Shown here in pieces: positions 16,204 to 23,369 of a stretch of 31,704 nucleotides of DNA. A program made the translations under genes and the position numbers. Numbering within the stretch: position 1 is the stretch's first letter; every line of letters begins with the position of its first letter. Under the pieces are notes generated by a model, which was given only the letters and a program-made list of their open reading frames with translations, was not told the DNA's origin and did no database searches. The stretch lies in IMG/VR virus record IMGVR_UViG_3300031111_000030, positions 1 to 31,704 of that record. One strand, written 5' to 3'. The DNA is from a virus.

Positions 16204-17334
16204 ATGAAAAAAGTTTTTTACATTTTTCTTTTTTTGGCATTTTCAGCCATTTCCGCATACGCAGCCGTCGGTTTTAACCCGGCGGACAAATCCTCTGACA
16301 TTACCCTGTCAAACGGGAATAAAACCGCAACCTGTACCGGATCAAACTGGGTTTCGGTGCGCGGGGTCACGTCCCACGCCAGCGGGAAATACTATGCAGA
16401 GTTTAAAGTCACTGACTGTCAGTCATCGTCGATTATCTGCGGAGTAGGCACGTCGTCAGCGACCTTGGCCAGCTATCCCGGCAATGATAATGCAGGATGG
16501 GGTTGGATGGGCGTAAACGACGCGTCAACATCTTGCCCTAAATATCATCAGGGCTCTGGCGTAACCCTCGGAACAGAAGGTGATGAAGGGGATACTATCA
16601 TGGTAGCAATATGGTTTGAGGCGGATATTATTACCGGGGACCATGTATGGTTCGGGCGCAATGGGGTCTGGATGGAGTCAGGAGATCCGGCTAACAATAC
16701 TGATTTTCATTTTTCAATACCCCCTAACGAGAATCCGACATTATTTTTAATGGGGGGACTCCATGTCAACGGGCAAGATGTTGTTTTACAGTCGGAGGCG
16801 TCTGAATTTACATATACGCCACCGAACGGATTTAGCGCGTGGGAACAGTCGTTTTCTGTGTCCGGCACCCTGAAAGAAAAAGAAGCTGACGCTTCGGGCG
16901 CAGCCTATCAATATTTGCTGTTATCTGCAACACAGCACAGTGTCTACGCACATGGAACGGCTGCATCTAACGGTACGTGGTCTGAAACTGTCGAAGACAC
17001 TGACGATGAATACTGCGGCATCCTGATTGACAATATCGGCGGGGCGGTTCAAGACTATAACTACGGGACGGACACCACAGCATCCGGTACGTGGTCGATC
17101 ACCAACGCGGGATGGGCGGACGGGGATACGGTGTGGGCGTTTTTTGTTGACCCGGACAAAGTTTATAAAACAATCGCGGACGCATTTTATGCGACATCAT
17201 ACGGCACGATTTCCGGCACCCACCAGGAGAACGGCGTCAACGCCACCGGCACGCTGGTATATGCGGCTGGGTTTGGTACGACATCTGGCACATATGATCC
17301 AAAGCCGATCTTTGATTTTGCGACAGGTGATTAA
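16204..17334 (+). CDS. Exported SPRY-domain receptor-binding-type protein
   Basis: 376-residue protein. Signal peptide MKKVFYIFLFLAFSAISAYA is cleaved likely at AYA-A (20/21). Residues about 30-212 read as a SPRY/B30.2-like concanavalin fold: SGKYYAEFKVTDCQSSSIIC, then CGVGTSS, GWMGVN, GDTIMVAIWFEAD, VWFGRNGVW and the closing EFTYTPPNGFSAW. SPRY domains occur in phage and bacterial surface-binding proteins. The rest (220-376) is a beta-rich Gly/Thr/Ala domain with repeating GTW and ADGDTVWAFFVDPDKVY segments. AGAGAGG precedes the ATG. It lies between the esterase and the Cys-repeat protein in a run of secreted-type genes, consistent with glycan recognition. Confidence 0.72.
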   Translation: MKKVFYIFLFLAFSAISAYAAVGFNPADKSSDITLSNGNKTATCTGSNWVSVRGVTSHASGKYYAEFKVTDCQSSSIICGVGTSSATLASYPGNDNAGWGWMGVNDASTSCPKYHQGSGVTLGTEGDEGDTIMVAIWFEADIITGDHVWFGRNGVWMESGDPANNTDFHFSIPPNENPTLFLMGGLHVNGQDVVLQSEASEFTYTPPNGFSAWEQSFSVSGTLKEKEADASGAAYQYLLLSATQHSVYAHGTAASNGTWSETVEDTDDEYCGILIDNIGGAVQDYNYGTDTTASGTWSITNAGWADGDTVWAFFVDPDKVYKTIADAFYATSYGTISGTHQENGVNATGTLVYAAGFGTTSGTYDPKPIFDFATGD

Positions 17335-17898
17335 ATGCGGTTTTTTACTTTTTTATTAATAGCGTGGGCAGTTATTTTTACAAGTGTCGGTCTTTGTTTT
17401 GCCAGCAATGCGACCCGGCTGATTGATTCTGCTCCCGCTTACAATGCCTGCAACGGTGAGTTTGTGGAAACGGTCACGATCACAGATTGTCAATGTTTCG
17501 TGTATGCCTCAAACATATTAATCACCGGCGGCCCGGAATTGGAAATAACAGATTGCCAGTGTTTAGTTTATAGCTCAGGAACGGAGTTGTCAAAATTAAC
17601 AAACGTCACACCGCTGATCGTGGCCGCACCGACATATGACGCCTGCGACGGGTCGTTTGTGGAGAGTGTGACGATAACGCCCTGTCAATGTTTGATATAT
17701 GCGTCTGATGTGACGCTGACAATATCACCCCTTTATATTGAGATAATCGATTGTCAGTCCCTTGTCAAGTCGGCCCGGTTCGGGAATCAACGCGAATACC
17801 GACAATTTCGCACATGGGGAAATAACCGGACGTGGAGCGGAAATTCCGGGGTTGAATGGAAATCAAACAATGCAATACTAATACAGGTAGGCCAATAA
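17335..17898 (+). CDS. Exported cysteine-repeat protein
   Basis: 187-residue protein with a signal peptide (MRFFTFLLIAWAVIFTSVGL, cleavage near CFA-S). The mature part has a four-fold motif: ITDCQCFVYAS, ITDCQCLVYSS, ITPCQCLIYAS and, degenerate, IIDCQSLVKSA. A larger duplication pairs APAYNACNGEFVETVTITDC with APTYDACDGSFVESVTITPC. The even spacing of CxC pairs and the signal peptide suggest an extracytoplasmic fold held by disulfides or binding metal. The C-terminus turns basic and aromatic (EYRQFRTWGNNRTWSGNSGV). It directly abuts the SPRY gene with no gap. I know no family with this repeat. Confidence 0.65.
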   Translation: MRFFTFLLIAWAVIFTSVGLCFASNATRLIDSAPAYNACNGEFVETVTITDCQCFVYASNILITGGPELEITDCQCLVYSSGTELSKLTNVTPLIVAAPTYDACDGSFVESVTITPCQCLIYASDVTLTISPLYIEIIDCQSLVKSARFGNQREYRQFRTWGNNRTWSGNSGVEWKSNNAILIQVGQ

Positions 17899-18021
17899 AT
17901 GGGCGATCATGCAAAATTAACGAAGCGGCGAACCGGCAACCGCAATTACCGGCCCGCCTGAACCAGAAACTTGAAATGGAGTAGAAAATGACGGCAGACA
18001 ATCCAATAGGCGATCATGCAA
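17892..18021 (+). repeat. Imperfect direct repeat of about 20 bases
   Basis: Copy 1 at 17892-17914 and copy 2 at 18003-18021 differ mainly by a small insertion: CCAATA, then GGCGATCATGCAA. In both cases the repeat is translated as GDHA in the local reading frame. It suggests a partial duplication of the start of the 67-residue gene, or a recombination scar at the end of the secreted-protein cassette. Confidence 0.6.
17899..17961 (+). pseudogene. 20-codon frame, possible remnant
   Basis: ATG at 17899 follows the previous stop directly and gives MGDHAKLTKRRTGNRNYRPA before TGA at 17959-17961. It shares the GDHA repeat with the gene at 17988 and no other recognisable content; the basic tail is unlike its acidic neighbour. 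It may be a broken duplicate or just untranslated spacer. The rest of 17962-17987 holds only the ribosome site (GGAG) of the next gene. Confidence 0.25.
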
Positions 18022-18191
18022 TCGGAGATTCGGACGACGATGATTTTGAATACTGGACCGAGGCGGATTTTGAATTTACATCAGACCGCATTCCGGTTGT
18101 CGCCCAGGCCCGGCAGGTTGGATGCCAGGCAGGAATAAGGGTTACAGGTGCAGTCGCAACCCCTCGTTTAATAGGGGTTTCGGCCCCGTAA
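17988..18191 (+). CDS. Small acidic hypothetical protein (67 aa)
   Basis: 67-residue protein. The N-terminal half is strongly acidic (GDSDDDDFEYWTEADFEFTS); the C-terminal half is different in character (QARQVGCQAGIRVTGAVATP) and overlaps a GC-rich hairpin at 18158-18179. TGGAGTAG before the ATG serves as ribosome site. No family recognised. The acidic aromatic part could bind a basic partner in the tail. It is separated from the next gene by seven bases, so expression is probably coupled. Confidence 0.55.
   Translation: MTADNPIGDHAIGDSDDDDFEYWTEADFEFTSDRIPVVAQARQVGCQAGIRVTGAVATPRLIGVSAP
18151..18184 (+). other. GC-rich hairpin with CRISPR-repeat-like layout
   Basis: AACCCCT (18158-18164) and AGGGGTT (18173-18179) form a 7-base-pair stem with loop CGTTTAAT, flanked by GTCGC on the left and TCGGCCCCG on the right. 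The order GTCGCAA, C-rich arm, short AT-rich loop, G-rich arm resembles a single CRISPR repeat. Only one copy exists, it lies inside the end of a small gene, and there is no spacer array. It may simply be a translational or processing hairpin ahead of the next ribosome site. Confidence 0.35.
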
Positions 18192-18198
18192 GGAAAGG

Positions 18199-18528
18199 AT
18201 GGCTATGCAAACAATCGGGTCAAAACAACCATGGGAAGCATTTCGGCAGCCGTTTGATTTTGAGGGCTTTCTCGGTGCGGACGAAACTATCAATTCAATT
18301 TATGAGGTTGTCGTGGAGTCGCTGGATAGTGACGGCGCGGTTGACGAAGATGTTTCAAGTACAATGGCGGACGTAACGAAAAACACCATTTCCAGCGATG
18401 CCTACACAGCTAATATCTGGATTCAAGGTGGGACAGACGGCATATTATATAAAATAACGTGCCGGATTATCGGGACGCTTGGGTCCCAATATGAGCTGGA
18501 ATGTATTTTGCCGGTAAAGGAAGTTTAA
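18199..18528 (+). CDS. Tail-associated small protein (109 aa)
   Basis: 109-residue beta-rich protein beginning AMQTIGSKQPWEAFRQPFDF and containing VTKNTISSDAYTANIWIQGG, then DGILYKITCRIIGTLGSQYE, ending ELECILPVKEV. Phages often carry a protein of this size and strand pattern (a domain ending in a GG-x-x-G-x-x-Y-x-I-x-x hairpin and L-P-V-K-E) just before tail or baseplate genes, probably an immunoglobulin-like subunit. No signal peptide. The AAGGAAAGG ribosome site fits. The stop overlaps the next ATG (TTTAATG). Confidence 0.65.
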   Translation: MAMQTIGSKQPWEAFRQPFDFEGFLGADETINSIYEVVVESLDSDGAVDEDVSSTMADVTKNTISSDAYTANIWIQGGTDGILYKITCRIIGTLGSQYELECILPVKEV

Positions 18529-20249
18529 TGATTATCCCGATCATCAATTTTAAAGGCGAGTTGCCCATTCTTCACGCAAAGAAGCTCCCGGAGGGGTACG
18601 CCAAACTGGCAGAGAATTGTAACCTCGAAGAAAATGCAATCGCGCCGTTAAAAAATCCTACGTTGACACAATCAATCGCCAAGTCAGGGACAATTAAGAC
18701 AATCTATCTGCTGGACGATACATGGATTTACTGGACAGATATTGTCAATGTGGTCGAGGCGCCGGTCGAAAACGGGGATCATCGGATTTTTTTCACCGGG
18801 ACCGGTTCGTATCCGATGCAAACAGACAAAACAAACGCAACTTCCGGGGCGGCATCAACATATCCAACCGTGTCAAGGCGGTTCGGGGTATTAAAGCCGG
18901 ACCCGTCCGGAGAGTCAGCGTTAACACTTGAACCTCAAGGGACCGGAACCGGGACCGCAAAACGAACAGTTTCATATTTTTACACTTGTGTCGACGAGTT
19001 CGGCAACGAGTCTCAGCCGTCTACGCCGACCGCCACAGTAACGATTGAAGAAAATCAGTATGTCCGATTGAAAAATTTTAAAAAGCATGTTCTTGCGTCA
19101 ACTGGCAACGATATCGAATATTTTCGCCTATATCGTGTTGTAACCGGGGAGTCAGTCGACTCGTCCGATTGGAATAATATCTATGGCCGTCCGGCAAATC
19201 TCAGCGCGACGGGCGTTTTAGACCTGCCGGTTACAACCGTATCGTCAGCCGAGGTCTATGTCTATGACGCTAATGATGGAGTTTCCCCGACCGATGTAGC
19301 CATGGAATACGGAAGTGCTTGCCCGTCCGGCGGAGATAGCGATCGGGAAACATGGTATCCGCCCGACGATGACATGGAGGGCCTGATTGAGTTTCAGCAT
19401 TCAGTTTTAGCGGGGTTTGTTGATAATGTTCTGTATATGTCCGAGCCCTATTATTATCATGCGTTTCCGTATGATCGGAAAGTCGGGCATAATATTGTCG
19501 CCATGGGCGCATTTTACGAGATGCTGGTTGTTGCGACGGAAGGGTTTCCGTATGTTTTTATCGGGACGCACCCGGCGTCAATGGAGCGCCGGAAACTTGA
19601 CTACAAAAAGCCCTGCCTTGCTGCCCGCGGCCTGGTTTCAACCAATATCGGCGTGATCTGGCCGACATACGACGGCTTGTTCTGGACAGACGGAACGACG
19701 GCAGATGTTATCACTAAAAACGTGATTTCACAAACCGATTGGCAGGCTATCGGAACGCTGGCCAATATGATCTCCGCGTACTGGAAAAATTGGTATATTG
19801 CGTTTTTCTACGGAGACGACGCCGGATTTATTTTTGACCTGGAATCTCGCAGCCTGATCCGGTTTGATTTGGCCTTTAATGTTTACGGGATTCACACGAC
19901 GACAGCCGGGAACCTGTATATTATCGGATATGATTCAGGATATAAAATTTACCAATGGGGGGCCGGCAGCAATATGACATTTGAATATGATTCGCGGATT
20001 TTTGAGCTTTCGCCAATCAATATCCCGTTTTTAAAATTAGTGGGGGATTTCCCTGTATCATCGTCGGTCACGGCGGAAGTGTATGCCGATGGCGTAAAAA
20101 AAGATACCAAAACATTCTCGGCATCAGGTGTCCAGCGATTATCTTCAGGATTTCGGGCCAGGGATTGGTATGTGAAACTTAAGTCCTCTACGGCGACCGT
20201 CACCTCGGCGGCGCTCGGGACATCGAACGACGAATTGAAAGGCGTATAA
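18528..20249 (+). CDS. Tail hub/stabilisation-type protein with propeller-like repeats
   Basis: 573-residue structural protein. The opening IIPIINFKGELPILHAKKLP and EGYAKLAENCNLEENAIAPL is characteristic of a tail protein found in many short-tailed phages. It is followed by WD/YWTD-like strand repeats, a fibronectin-like segment (VSYFYTCVDEFGNESQPSTP, about 147-166) and more propeller-like blades (GLVSTNIGVIWPTYDGLFWT, NVYGIHTTTAGNLYIIGYDS). The C-terminus (VYADGVKKDTKTFSASGVQR to LGTSNDELKGV) is beta-rich. ATG at 18528 is preferred to 18501 because AAAGGAAG precedes it and it is coupled to the previous stop. Likely a ring or hub below the adaptor that holds fibres; exact role inferred. Confidence 0.7.
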   Translation: MIIPIINFKGELPILHAKKLPEGYAKLAENCNLEENAIAPLKNPTLTQSIAKSGTIKTIYLLDDTWIYWTDIVNVVEAPVENGDHRIFFTGTGSYPMQTDKTNATSGAASTYPTVSRRFGVLKPDPSGESALTLEPQGTGTGTAKRTVSYFYTCVDEFGNESQPSTPTATVTIEENQYVRLKNFKKHVLASTGNDIEYFRLYRVVTGESVDSSDWNNIYGRPANLSATGVLDLPVTTVSSAEVYVYDANDGVSPTDVAMEYGSACPSGGDSDRETWYPPDDDMEGLIEFQHSVLAGFVDNVLYMSEPYYYHAFPYDRKVGHNIVAMGAFYEMLVVATEGFPYVFIGTHPASMERRKLDYKKPCLAARGLVSTNIGVIWPTYDGLFWTDGTTADVITKNVISQTDWQAIGTLANMISAYWKNWYIAFFYGDDAGFIFDLESRSLIRFDLAFNVYGIHTTTAGNLYIIGYDSGYKIYQWGAGSNMTFEYDSRIFELSPINIPFLKLVGDFPVSSSVTAEVYADGVKKDTKTFSASGVQRLSSGFRARDWYVKLKSSTATVTSAALGTSNDELKGV

Positions 20250-22709
20250 ATGACAGTAGTGCCTGAAATACCGTCTCCGCCAGGGCAGGCGAAATGCCCC
20301 GCGCACCGATCCATCATGGCGCTCAAGAATTATGTGGGTGTGCGGAGCGGAGGGACTGCCGGGCAGGACCATCAGTTTGTGACGTTTGCTGACCTTGCGG
20401 ATTATGACCTCCTTAATGACGCCGGTTTTTCATTCCAGGGATTAAAAAGCTCTGATGCCAACGGGCCGTCTCCGCCGACGAATTTTTCTGTAGAACCAAG
20501 TATTTGGTGTAATAAGCTATCGTGGATCAATCCGATTGATGATGATCTTTCCCATATAGAAGTATGGGTCCATACCAGCAATGACAGATCATCGGCAGAA
20601 CTTGCGGCGATTGTTACCATCCCTGAAAAGAGTCGCGGGGATACATACTTCTATAATCATTATCCATCCAACTTGACGTCAGACCATTATTACTGGATTC
20701 GGGCGGTGGATTATGCGGGAAACTATTCGACTTGGGTCCCGACCGACGCCATGGGCGGGGAGCTGGTTGAAGGGCATGAAACCATCGGTCAAATTATTGA
20801 CAGCGTACTGGATATTTTAAATGAGCAAAAAGGTGTTGCCCCTGCGTATGCAGGCGGAACGACCTATTATACAGGCGCGATCGTAGCGTATGACAGCAAG
20901 GAATATGTCTGTTTTTACGATAATGACGGTTCAGGCGTTTCCGGCGTGGCCCCGGACGATCCGACCGGAAACACCTATTGGAGAAGAACGGGTATTCTGG
21001 TTCAGGGTGACGTTGACAACGTGGCCACGGTGGGGATCAATGGCGCATTGGTGGTTGACAGCACAATCCATGCCCGATCCATCGCAACGGACGAACTGAT
21101 CGTCGGGAGCAATATTACCATATCTGACGGAGCGATTACAATCGCAGCCTTGGCTGAAGAAACAGATGATTGGATTTCAGGGATTGAGGAAGATACAGCG
21201 CAAGCGCTGGCCGATGCAGCGACAGCACTAGCAACGGCAGACGGGAAAATTGTTTCTTATTATCAAGGCACAGAGCCCGTAGGCGATATTGGGCATGGTG
21301 ACCTTTGGTTTGATACGGGTGATAACAACCAGTTATATGTATATAACAGTGACCTTTCAATGTGGTATGGGGCAGACGACTTAAGAATTGCAACAGCCCT
21401 TTCCGATGCAGCAACAGCACAAGCAACCGCCGATGGAAAGGTAACGACGTTTTTCGCTGCTTTAGCTTCTATCCCGACGGCGGAAGCCATTGGCGACTTA
21501 TGGTACAATACCACGGATTCTATATTATACCGGGCCGCCGCCGCCGGGGCAGATGAAATAAAAGCCGGGGAATGGGTGGCTACGGTGGATAAAACCTCCG
21601 AGCATACCGCCGCTGAAATTTTGCATATGCCGGCCACGCCAACCGGGGTCCAGGGATTTTTTAACAACGGTACATATATGGGATTCCATGATGGTTCAAA
21701 CTGGAAGGTTTATTTTGAAAATGATGGCAGTTTTTATTTTTCCGGGGATGCCAATAACTATTTTCAATGGAACGGATCTGCCCTGGCGCTGGCAACCAAT
21801 GGTGGATTAGATATTTTAAAAGGCGGGAATATCACGTTTTACGCAGACGCTTCAAGCCTGGCAAAGATTGTATGGGATGGCGCGTCCAAAGATTTTTATA
21901 TGGGGGTCGATACTGTCAATGGCGTACTTGGTTTTTGGGCGGATACGGCCAACTATGTTGATGTTGGTTTCGGATGGGACGCTGCCAATCGCTCACAATG
22001 CAATATTAATAAGTTTTATGTTTACGCTAACGATGTTGTCTCTATAAATTACGGGTCATATTATCTGAATCTTCAAGGCACGACTGACCTCGTAACCAAC
22101 TGCACCGACATACTCCCGGCGTCGGACAATGCAACGTCGATAGGGTCTACCTCTAAGAAGATCAAAAAAGTATGGGCATACGATATTGGACTCGGCGCCA
22201 CAGCGACTCTAACCGCAGCGACGTCGCTCACAATTAGCGCCGGGTCTAGCAGTTACGTTTTTAACGCCACTCATTTTTATTCGGAAGAAACCGCCGGAAC
22301 AATATATTGCGGACACTATGACAAGCGATGGGCAGCGGTTTACACGGACGATATTTATTACACCGGGACGCCTTCTTATGATGCGTGGAAAAATCCGAAA
22401 ACCGGCGAAGTGGAAGACCTGGACGATCTGGCCATTATTGAGGCTATCGACCATACCGGAGAATTTAACAAAGATGGCGGATTAATTACTGACGTTAATA
22501 CGCTGCATGGCAGCTTGTTCGCAAGACACTCGGACACCGGGGATATTATGTGCGATTCGGACGAGAATCCGTATATTTCAGACCGGGCGATTCGTGGTTT
22601 GTTGTTGGGCGGGATGAAAAAAGTAATCCAGACAGTCAAGGGCTTGGAGCAAAAAGTTGAAACAATCAATCAGACAATGGCCGGCAGGGGAGGCGCGCCT
22701 GCTGGTTAA
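20250..22709 (+). CDS. Central tail fibre / host-specificity protein
   Basis: 819-residue multidomain protein. Order: N-terminal Pro-rich arm (1-40), fibronectin type III-like domain (about 75-165, NKLSWINPIDDDLSHIEVWV to YYWIRAVDYAGNYSTW), a carbohydrate-binding-like module (197-247, YYTGAIVAYDSKEYVCFYDN with TYWRR), a J-like core (GINGALVVDSTIHARSIATD, 262-281), two 64-residue helix-plus-strand repeats from 319 and 383 (DAATA-x-ATADGK then GDLW), and a beta-rich region. The C-terminal part has NATSIGSTSKKIKKVWAYDI, a conserved-looking DTGDIMCDSDENPYISDRAI and a final coiled coil. It starts right after the previous stop. It likely recognises host glycans, with the tail-tip J protein of siphoviruses as partial analogue. 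Confidence 0.8.
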   Translation: MTVVPEIPSPPGQAKCPAHRSIMALKNYVGVRSGGTAGQDHQFVTFADLADYDLLNDAGFSFQGLKSSDANGPSPPTNFSVEPSIWCNKLSWINPIDDDLSHIEVWVHTSNDRSSAELAAIVTIPEKSRGDTYFYNHYPSNLTSDHYYWIRAVDYAGNYSTWVPTDAMGGELVEGHETIGQIIDSVLDILNEQKGVAPAYAGGTTYYTGAIVAYDSKEYVCFYDNDGSGVSGVAPDDPTGNTYWRRTGILVQGDVDNVATVGINGALVVDSTIHARSIATDELIVGSNITISDGAITIAALAEETDDWISGIEEDTAQALADAATALATADGKIVSYYQGTEPVGDIGHGDLWFDTGDNNQLYVYNSDLSMWYGADDLRIATALSDAATAQATADGKVTTFFAALASIPTAEAIGDLWYNTTDSILYRAAAAGADEIKAGEWVATVDKTSEHTAAEILHMPATPTGVQGFFNNGTYMGFHDGSNWKVYFENDGSFYFSGDANNYFQWNGSALALATNGGLDILKGGNITFYADASSLAKIVWDGASKDFYMGVDTVNGVLGFWADTANYVDVGFGWDAANRSQCNINKFYVYANDVVSINYGSYYLNLQGTTDLVTNCTDILPASDNATSIGSTSKKIKKVWAYDIGLGATATLTAATSLTISAGSSSYVFNATHFYSEETAGTIYCGHYDKRWAAVYTDDIYYTGTPSYDAWKNPKTGEVEDLDDLAIIEAIDHTGEFNKDGGLITDVNTLHGSLFARHSDTGDIMCDSDENPYISDRAIRGLLLGGMKKVIQTVKGLEQKVETINQTMAGRGGAPAG
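21204..21587 (+). repeat. 64-residue tandem repeat in the central fibre
   Basis: Two units of 192 bases begin at 21204 and 21396. Each encodes AL(A/S)DAATA then ATADGK, followed by a linker and GDLW(F/Y) with a Tyr-rich end. The type is common in phage tail-tip proteins, where a helix forms a trimeric coiled coil and the GDLW part a small beta module. Confidence 0.75.
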
Positions 22710-23133
22710 AGGTGTTATTTTAATCATTTGCCTGATGTTTTCATCGAAATCAGAGGCGTTTGACGTATCTGAACAAGTGTTATTAGGGGCGATTATATCC
22801 GCGCAAACCCTGGACGTACTGCAAACGCACAAAATGACAACAGGACATTTTGAGGCCAATGGAAAAACAAATTTTAAAGAAGAGGATTGGTTTACAAAAC
22901 GTATTACCGGGGACCGGGCCGCCTGGTACGAGACAACGGCGATTAAAGCGGCAGTGCTTATTCCGACTATATATATGATTCAAAAGATTCAAAACAGCCG
23001 ATTGCGAAAATTGGCACTGGCAACGGTTTTGGCTATTTCGTCAGCGCCGGTAGTCCATAACGCCCGGGAAGCTGACAGCTCTTTATTTATGCGAGTGCAA
23101 TTTACAATACCCTTTACCCTGAAAGGATTTTAA
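22657..23133 (+). CDS. Predicted membrane protein (158 aa), TTG start
   Basis: 158-residue protein with an N-terminal hydrophobic segment (KGVILIICLMFSSKSEAF, about 18-35, signal peptide or anchor) and one or two further hydrophobic helices (AIKAAVLIPTIYMIQKI, LALATVLAISSAPVVHNA). The first in-frame start is TTG at 22657, with GGAG eight bases ahead, giving a 53-base overlap with the fibre gene. The segment TLDVLQTHKMTTGHFEANGK vaguely recalls DUF5658-type membrane proteins (Asp/Thr helix then Glu-x-Asn). A role in lysis or in the membrane step of DNA entry would fit its place before the ejection-type genes, but neither is shown. Confidence 0.6.
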   Translation: MKQSIRQWPAGEARLLVKGVILIICLMFSSKSEAFDVSEQVLLGAIISAQTLDVLQTHKMTTGHFEANGKTNFKEEDWFTKRITGDRAAWYETTAIKAAVLIPTIYMIQKIQNSRLRKLALATVLAISSAPVVHNAREADSSLFMRVQFTIPFTLKGF

Positions 23134-23135
23134 TT

Positions 23136-23351
23136 ATGGAAAAAGGAAATACTCAAGCGCCGGCGCAGAATTCAAACCAGCAGCTCGATGGGGATCTGAT
23201 GTTTAAAATTATCGGCCAGCAGCAATATGCGATTACGGATCTTCAAATCCGGTTAACGCAAATGGTTCAGCAAAATCAAACGCAGAACGCCAAACTCCAG
23301 GAATTGACGGAAAAGTTGAAAAATCTAAACGAGAAAAAAGACAAAAAATAA
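23136..23351 (+). CDS. Small coiled-coil protein (71 aa)
   Basis: 71-residue, Gln/Asn/Lys-rich protein. After a disordered N-terminus, residues 23-68 form a continuous coiled coil (QQYAITDLQIRLTQMVQQNQ and LQELTEKLKNLNEKKDKK). AAAGGA lies in the end of the preceding gene. No membrane segment. It could be a tail-needle-like or spacer component or a chaperone for the ejection-type proteins that follow; no family can be assigned. The stop is followed by a strong AAGGAGG for the next gene. Confidence 0.65.
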   Translation: MEKGNTQAPAQNSNQQLDGDLMFKIIGQQQYAITDLQIRLTQMVQQNQTQNAKLQELTEKLKNLNEKKDKK

Positions 23352-23369
23352 ACAAGGAGGAAATATATC

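Noticed and set aside
18501-18527. Earlier ATG for the 573-residue tail protein
   Set aside because: The ATG at 18528 follows AAAGGAAG and is coupled to the previous stop; the extra nine residues overlap the upstream gene.
11511-22709. Diversity-generating retroelement acting on a fibre gene
   Set aside because: No reverse transcriptase, no template/variable repeat pair and no C-type lectin target end was seen; the repeats found are protein shaft modules.
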